Shown: piece after piece, positions 58,927 through 64,000 of the stretch
How the letters are laid out: the number at the start of each line of letters is the position of its first letter
How positions within the stretch are numbered: position 1 is the first letter of the stretch
Source of the DNA: Coemansia sp. RSA 487
Lineage: Eukaryota; Kickxellomycota; Kickxellomycetes; Kickxellales; Kickxellaceae
Length of the DNA stretch: 64,000 nt
Direction of reading: 5' to 3'
NCBI GenBank assembly: GCA_027577595.1
Contig: JANBRJ010000013.1
Span: forward strand, 1 to 64,000
Notes under the pieces: model-generated
Databases searched by the model: none
Seen by the model: the letters and a program-made list of their open reading frames with translations, nothing else
What the model was told of the DNA's origin: nothing
Position numbers and translations under genes: made by a program

Positions 58927-59902
58927 AATCGTTTTTTTTGTTTACACGGAAAACGGGCTAGAAGGCTTTTTTAAAAAAATAAAAAATAAAAAATAAAAAA
59001 GAATCACCTTTGCTGCTTTAGAAATGTGATCAGAGTCGTATGATGATAATGGAGGGGGAGAAATGGCTGGATGGTGATCGCTGATCGAGACAACGAGTAT
59101 AGTATAGTAATGCCAAGAATAGAATTAGACTCGGGGTTATGCCGTTCCCCTGGGTCAGCTAACTGGGATGATTATCAAGTGTCCCGCCACATCCCTCGCC
59201 ACATCGGCTTTTTTTTGTGGTTGTAAAAATAGATTATTGCTTGGCGATGAAGAGTAAGGCCCTCGTATTTCTGATTGAAATTGGCCAGACTGGAATAAAG
59301 AGAATATATGTTTCTCCGAGTCTGAACAAGCTGAAGAAAAGAAATGAGCAGCTCTCGCCGACTGTGGATATTTTTCGATATGCTCGGGGGCAACGAAAAT
59401 TGACTTTATTGTGCTGGATGCACACACACGTCATATCCCTGTAGTTTGCTAATGAGCCATGCGTGCTTTTGCAGAAGAAAGAAGCTTCAGCTGTGCTTTC
59501 TTCATTCTTGCCCCTCTGGTAGAAAGTGTGAAAGCTGGGTTTTATCACAGCGCATACATACCTCTTGCAAACAATGTCCGCCTCTCGGAGATAAGCGTGG
59601 AAGAAGATTGGCAGCGGATAATGGAAGAACACAAAGTTTTTTCTTTTTCGTTTGCCAGCCAACAAAAAGCTTTGGCTTCAGTGGCCAAACGTTTTATTTG
59701 AGAATGGGCCATTGGCATGTATATAAAAAAACCACCCTCTCCGAATCCCACGCAAAAAAATATTACGAGGATTCTTATTACCATTCCTTTTTTTTCTTTC
59801 TCCCTGCTCGCCTATTTCACTCGCTCTATCCATTCAATATTACCACAAAAACTCTTCGTGTTGATATAGCCAGTTTTTATATTGCAAGAGGTAGATAAGC
59901 CG
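58927..59902. other. Intergenic region between the multi-Myb gene and PRM10
   Basis: About 975 bp with frames on both strands (for example 59234-59665 minus) that overlap and have no family resemblance. A TATA-like sequence and a CT-rich stretch lie shortly before the PRM10 start. No gene is supported. Confidence 0.45.
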
Positions 59903-62900
59903 ATGTCTGCCGAGAGAAGCAGCAGGTCGCCCTCGCCGCTTGGTAAACAAGCGGTACCGGGCGAATCCGATAGCGGTGGCCCAGGGGTAGGAATAACATC
60001 TGCACACAACAATAACAGTAGCAAGAACGCGAACAATAGATCAGGGATTGCTCCAATCAGCAGCCACGCGCATCTACAGCCCGAGGAAGCAGGATCAGTG
60101 GCGTCATCACCGCCAGCTCTTGAGACGATCCCCGGGCGCCGAGCGCTATCACTTGCACCCGAGGACGCACCAGCATCAACATCAGCATCAGCATCGTTAA
60201 GAAAGCGCAGTGGTGGCGAGCGTGCGCTGTCTCCTCCACATGTAGATAAACCCAAGAAGCCAGTGCTACGGCTAGCCATGCTCAACGTGCAGGAAAAGGA
60301 CCGGATCCGCCAGCAGCACGGTGGCAGCGGGGAGCCGTCGACGGCTCCGGTCCGTGAGGCTCCGCTGGAGCTGCCCGAGTCCGGGTACTTTGCGCCTAGA
60401 GACATGTTGTCGCGGTCCAGCACAATGGCAGGCAAGAAACCGCCTGTGGATGGCCAAGCTGCTGCTCTCCCTCCTCCTCCAAAGACTGGCAACGGCCGTA
60501 AACGCCAAAAGGGGATCGGAATGCAAGCGCTGCGGTTCGCATCGAGAGATTCCGTACATACAATCCAGCCAGGCACGTACTCGGGCAGCTCTTCCGAGGA
60601 AGATGAATCGGGCAGCCGCACAAGCCGTCTATACACGCCAATAAATGAATCAATGGCACGCGTGCGCCGAAGAGACCGACCAACAGGCGGTTCGGCCGAC
60701 GCAGCATTCGAAATGCCACTGCCTCCAGGTGATCGGCCGCTGGGGCTGCGTCGGCGAGTGACGCAGGCGCGCACCAACCTGCAGCAGCTTGGGCGGGCAC
60801 TCGATACAGCCACAGGTGGGCGAGCCAGCGACTCGGAGTCGGACACCGGTGCATCACAAGACACTGAGGAGCACATGGAGAAGATGCTGGACCGCCACGC
60901 CAACAGCGCAGAGAACCCGCCGTCCAGCAACATTGCGGCCAACAATGCAGATATCACCAACACGCCTGACTTTTACCCAGTCAATCCGTCTGCACAGAAC
61001 CCAGGCGTCATCCATGTCAACATGAGCGGCCACGCAGCGGCACGCAACATCGTAGAAGCAGCGCTAGGTGGGATTGGAACATCGACGGCCCAGTACAAAA
61101 GGCAAGCAGCCATGGGGGGTCCAGGGGGAGAAGAGGTCACGCCGTCTGATCTGGAGGCCGGGCGAGGCGAGAAACCAACACGGCCCGGATTCAATGAAAG
61201 GCCCGCCTCGGGCTACGCCAACTTCCTCCCCGGTGGGTTCTCGCCGCTGCAGTCGCCCGCCATGGGACTGGGCCGCACACCAACCACGCTGCGCGGGGTT
61301 TATGCAAACCTTACCAAACTGCAAAGCCGGATGACTGAGCACCAGGAGATGCGCGACAGGCGTGCGCGCGAGGTGCGGGCCAAGGAGATGAAGCGCAAGC
61401 GCGAAGAAGAGCTCAGACGCAAGCGCGACGAGGATCTTAAGCGCAAGCGCGAGGAGGATCGCAAGCGAGAGGACCTTCCGCGGTCCATCGTCGGCGCTCG
61501 CATCCGTGACATGCACGACCGCATCCCCGGAAAGCTGGCTGAGATCCGCGACAAGGCGCGCCACCACCACCACCACCACCACTCGCGGTCGGCCGTCGAT
61601 ATGCGCACCGCCGGGTCCGATGAACAGCAGCTGCGCCACGGAGAGAGCGAACCCCCGCCACCAGTAGAAGCTGCAACGATAGCTGCAACAGATGAAGCCG
61701 AAAACAAGGACAAGTCGTTTGTGCTTCGCAAGTTCCAGACGGCACCCAGACCCGAATCGGTCGCAACGTACCTGTCCAATATGGGAGGCGATTACGACGA
61801 CAGCGCTGAAGCAGACTACTTCAGGACTAGACCCACCCCCAAGTCGCGGTCGCGGCCAGGCACGCCGCTGATGTCACCACGCGACAGCCCGCCAACCACA
61901 GCGCCTGCCACCACGCGACCGTCACCAGTAACCACGCCCGGGTGGGACGAGATCATGGCATCCAGCGGCATGCTGACAGGCGGCAGCCTCGGCGGCGGCA
62001 TAACGCCCGGAGGCAGCGGTGCGTCGATGGGACCAGCAGGGTCGCGCATCTCGACGGCCAGCAGCGACTCGACGCTCGTTGCGTTCGAAGCCGAGAAGCA
62101 GCGGATTCTGGCGCAGCTGGCGGACATCTTCAACAGACAGAACTTTCTGCTTGTGGCCAGCCGTGCGCTGATGGCGTTTGGCGCGCCGCTGCACCGGCTC
62201 GAAGCCAACTTGATTGCCATTGCGCTGAACCTGGACGTCGAGGCGACGTTTGCGGTGCTGCCGGGAATCATCCTCATCACGTTTGGCGACGAAGATACGC
62301 GGTCGTCCGAGACCTACGTGGTGCGTGCTGCGTCCGGATACGACATGCACCGCCTTGGGCGCACGAACCGCGTGATCCGGCGCGTGCTCAAATCGCGGAT
62401 CACTGTGGGCCAGGGCGTGCGCAACCTCGAGCGCATCCTGGCCACGCCGCCGATCTACCCGTGGTGGATCATGATCATCGACTATGTGCTGTGCTCGTTC
62501 TTCATCTGCCCGCTGTTCTGGAAGGGCAGCTGGACCGATGCCGGTGTCAGCGCCATGGTTGGCCTCCTCGTCGGCCTCCTTCAGCTTCTAGCTGGCCGCT
62601 TCGCCAACTACGCAAACCTGTTTGAGATCAGCTCCGCCTTCCTCGTAAGCTTCGTCGCCGCCCTGCTGCAGGACTACATCTGCTTTGGTCCCGTTTCGTT
62701 CGCTGGCATCGTTATGCTGCTTCCCGGGTTGGCGCTGACCACATCGATTATAGAGATGGCGTCGCGCAACATGATCTCGGGAACCGTGCGGCTGGTGTTT
62801 GCCATGTCGCGGTGCTTCTTCCTGGGCTATGGCATCTCTGTGGGCTCGACGCTTGGCACCCGCGTGCTGGGACGCACGCCAACCGCCGATCTGCTTGACT

Positions 62901-63391
62901 CGCAAATCGACTACAAGGAAATGGGCAACTGCATCGAGGGGCTCAACAAGTTCTGGTGGTTCCTCTTCCTCCCTGCCGTCGGCCTGTGCTTCAACATCAG
63001 CATTTCCGCCCACTGGCGCCAATGGCCCATGATGGTCTTCTCTGGCTGCCTGGCATACACCGTTTCCTATTTTGCCGGTCTAAGCACAGCATTGGGCCCC
63101 TTGGCTCCAGCCATCGCCGCATTCGCAATGGGGCTGTTTGGCAACATCTTGGCTTCCTTTTCTAACCACAGATCCGCAGTCGAGCCCATCTTGGGTGGTG
63201 TCCAGCTCCTGGTCCCTGGCTCCCTGGGTCTCAAGACCGTCCTTACTTTCATCACCAACAGTGGCACAACCTCCGGCAGTTTCCTCTATAACATCTTCTC
63301 CACCAGCCTCAGCATCGCTGCCGGGTTGTTCCTCAGTAGCATGGTTGTCTTCCCTAACCGCAAAAAACGCGTTGGGCTGATGACGTTTTGA
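59903..63391 (+). CDS. PRM10: PRM10/ThrE-family membrane protein
   Basis: The 1162-residue product has a ~720-residue disordered cytosolic N-terminus with a charged helical segment (EEELRRKRDEDLKRKREEDR, about 500-520), a six-His run (about 555), and proline-rich linkers. From about residue 730 it has the ThrE domain pair: RQNFLLVASRALMAFGAPLH, LEANLIAIALNLDVEATFAV, VEATFAVLPGIILITFGDED. About ten TM segments follow, including WWIMIIDYVLCSFFICPLF and PVSFAGIVMLLPGLALTTSI. The last half ends with GGVQLLVPGSLGLKTVLTFI. Yeast PRM10 is a pheromone-regulated membrane protein; bacterial ThrE exports threonine, so transport of an amino acid is plausible but not shown. The start is the ATG at 59903. 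A TTG seven codons upstream was not used. Confidence 0.9.
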   Translation: MSAERSSRSPSPLGKQAVPGESDSGGPGVGITSAHNNNSSKNANNRSGIAPISSHAHLQPEEAGSVASSPPALETIPGRRALSLAPEDAPASTSASASLRKRSGGERALSPPHVDKPKKPVLRLAMLNVQEKDRIRQQHGGSGEPSTAPVREAPLELPESGYFAPRDMLSRSSTMAGKKPPVDGQAAALPPPPKTGNGRKRQKGIGMQALRFASRDSVHTIQPGTYSGSSSEEDESGSRTSRLYTPINESMARVRRRDRPTGGSADAAFEMPLPPGDRPLGLRRRVTQARTNLQQLGRALDTATGGRASDSESDTGASQDTEEHMEKMLDRHANSAENPPSSNIAANNADITNTPDFYPVNPSAQNPGVIHVNMSGHAAARNIVEAALGGIGTSTAQYKRQAAMGGPGGEEVTPSDLEAGRGEKPTRPGFNERPASGYANFLPGGFSPLQSPAMGLGRTPTTLRGVYANLTKLQSRMTEHQEMRDRRAREVRAKEMKRKREEELRRKRDEDLKRKREEDRKREDLPRSIVGARIRDMHDRIPGKLAEIRDKARHHHHHHHSRSAVDMRTAGSDEQQLRHGESEPPPPVEAATIAATDEAENKDKSFVLRKFQTAPRPESVATYLSNMGGDYDDSAEADYFRTRPTPKSRSRPGTPLMSPRDSPPTTAPATTRPSPVTTPGWDEIMASSGMLTGGSLGGGITPGGSGASMGPAGSRISTASSDSTLVAFEAEKQRILAQLADIFNRQNFLLVASRALMAFGAPLHRLEANLIAIALNLDVEATFAVLPGIILITFGDEDTRSSETYVVRAASGYDMHRLGRTNRVIRRVLKSRITVGQGVRNLERILATPPIYPWWIMIIDYVLCSFFICPLFWKGSWTDAGVSAMVGLLVGLLQLLAGRFANYANLFEISSAFLVSFVAALLQDYICFGPVSFAGIVMLLPGLALTTSIIEMASRNMISGTVRLVFAMSRCFFLGYGISVGSTLGTRVLGRTPTADLLDSQIDYKEMGNCIEGLNKFWWFLFLPAVGLCFNISISAHWRQWPMMVFSGCLAYTVSYFAGLSTALGPLAPAIAAFAMGLFGNILASFSNHRSAVEPILGGVQLLVPGSLGLKTVLTFITNSGTTSGSFLYNIFSTSLSIAAGLFLSSMVVFPNRKKRVGLMTF

Positions 63392-63416
63392 GACCAACAA
63401 AGTACATATCTTTCCT

Positions 63417-63436
63417 TCTATCTATCTATCTATCTA
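63417..63436. repeat. (TCTA)n microsatellite
   Basis: About five tandem TCTA units 26 bp after the PRM10 stop. Confidence 0.85.
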
Positions 63437-63602
63437 GATTCTTTTTTCTTTCCACCATAAAAAAACAAACTTTTGCAACTTTTAATGAAATGGTAGAGCA
63501 ACAAAAAAAGTAAACATTTGTATCAAAATAAGAACTTTTTATCTTTCACGTCAAAACTGATATAAAAAAGAGAAATGTTCCATTTATTCATCTCCTCCGT
63601 CT

Positions 63603-63827
63603 TTACTTCTTCTTCTTTGCCGAGACATCGTTGACCTGGAGACCCGGAGGAAGCGACTGACGCAGCTTTCCTGCCTTCTGTGCATCGGCAACAACAAGTG
63701 TGTACAGGTAGCGCGAGCAGCGAACCTTGAACTTGACAACGCTACCGTTCTTCTTGACGCGAACGTTGGTCGCGTCCTTGCGGCGTGTCACCTCGAGGAA
63801 GTTCTTAATATCCTTGATCTGCTTGGC
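63603..63827 (-). CDS. RPL38: Ribosomal protein eL38, 3' exon (5' exon outside window)
   Basis: Large-subunit ribosomal protein eL38. The exon encodes [18 protein letters not shown] followed by [15 protein letters not shown] and [14 protein letters not shown], closely matching eL38 (human MPRKIEEIKDFL, then [21 protein letters not shown]), and ends in KKKK. An acceptor (TTTGTAG) lies directly upstream of the GCC codon at 63825-63827, and a consensus branch point TACTAAC lies about 70 nt before it. The first exon must encode just the initiator methionine, perhaps with one more residue, and is not visible before 64000. The intron therefore extends at least 170 nt. It is convergent with PRM10. 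Confidence 0.95.
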   Translation of the reverse strand, partial: AKQIKDIKNFLEVTRRKDATNVRVKKNGSVVKFKVRCSRYLYTLVVADAQKAGKLRQSLPPGLQVNDVSAKKKK

Positions 63828-64000
63828 CTACAAATGTGTGATTCCGTATATGTCAAATAAAGCAAATGATTCGTTGTCCAGTTTGGTTAGTAGCAATATC
63901 GTTTTCAATGGTCCAAGTCCTTTACAAAGTCCCCCCTCTGTTTGTCGACTATAGGGGTTTTATGATGCAACTTTCTAAACCCAGGAAGCAAACGAGAGAA

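Noticed and set aside
59234-59665. 143-codon minus-strand frame in the intergenic region before PRM10
   Set aside because: It overlaps plus-strand frames of similar length, has no recognised family and no promoter-like sequence. Probably chance.
59882-59902. Extension of PRM10 by seven codons from a TTG
   Set aside because: An ATG at 59903 follows a normal leader, so it is the more likely start.
1-64000. tRNA, rRNA, CRISPR, LTR retrotransposon or virus-like element
   Set aside because: Visual scan found no cloverleaf-like tRNA, no rRNA-like sequence, no regularly spaced repeats, no long terminal repeats and no capsid or polymerase-like frames. Small RNAs without clear motifs could be missed.

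Overview
The window is nuclear DNA from a fungus. Most genes are long, intron-free and tightly packed on both strands. They include fungus-type genes such as a FAS beta-like N-terminus, MDM12 of the ERMES tether, a PRM10/ThrE transporter-like protein, a CSC1 channel and a 7TM-RGS protein. Others are general eukaryotic housekeeping genes: DPH2, TEL2, the exportin MSN5/XPO5, PRP6, ATX1, ROT2 and RPL38. Sparse introns, FAM72 and DPP8/9-like genes, and an expanded family of F-box-like genes suggest an early-diverging lineage, perhaps Kickxellomycotina (Coemansia/Linderina-like). That placement is inference. No protein database was consulted.

Layout. 1-560: N-terminus of a fatty acid synthase, minus strand, cut by the window edge. 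561-2512: mostly non-coding, with one doubtful spliced membrane-protein fragment. 2513-9144: FAM72, DPH2, an F-box/LRR-like gene, an unknown gene and MDM12. 9410-9893: a small spliced gene visible only when introns are considered. 10765-15622: four plus-strand genes with low-complexity stretches (EH/coiled coil, poly-Q protein, retropepsin-fold-like protein, LEA2-like membrane protein). 15650-25496: TEL2, MSN5/XPO5 and a GH18 chitinase. 25497-27358: gene-poor. 27359-43709: 7TM-RGS protein, DMA1, PRP6, CSC1, DPP8/9-like protease and ATX1. 43710-45227: gene-poor, with one very small open frame. 45228-53936: four head-to-tail paralogues of an F-box-like family, with a decayed DNA transposon between the third and fourth. 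54337-63827: ROT2, a multi-Myb protein, PRM10 and the 3' exon of RPL38.

The genes do not form a single pathway. This is ordinary core-genome sequence interrupted by one lineage-specific tandem family. Signalling and cell-cycle functions (7TM-RGS, DMA1, TEL2), RNA and translation functions (PRP6, DPH2, RPL38) and secretory or wall functions (ROT2, chitinase) are interspersed. The most distinctive features are the F-box-like array, the FAM72 homologue, the retropepsin-fold-like protein, the RGS domain split by a long insert, and the hidden spliced gene at 9410-9893. No tRNA, rRNA, CRISPR array, LTR element or virus-like element was recognised by eye.
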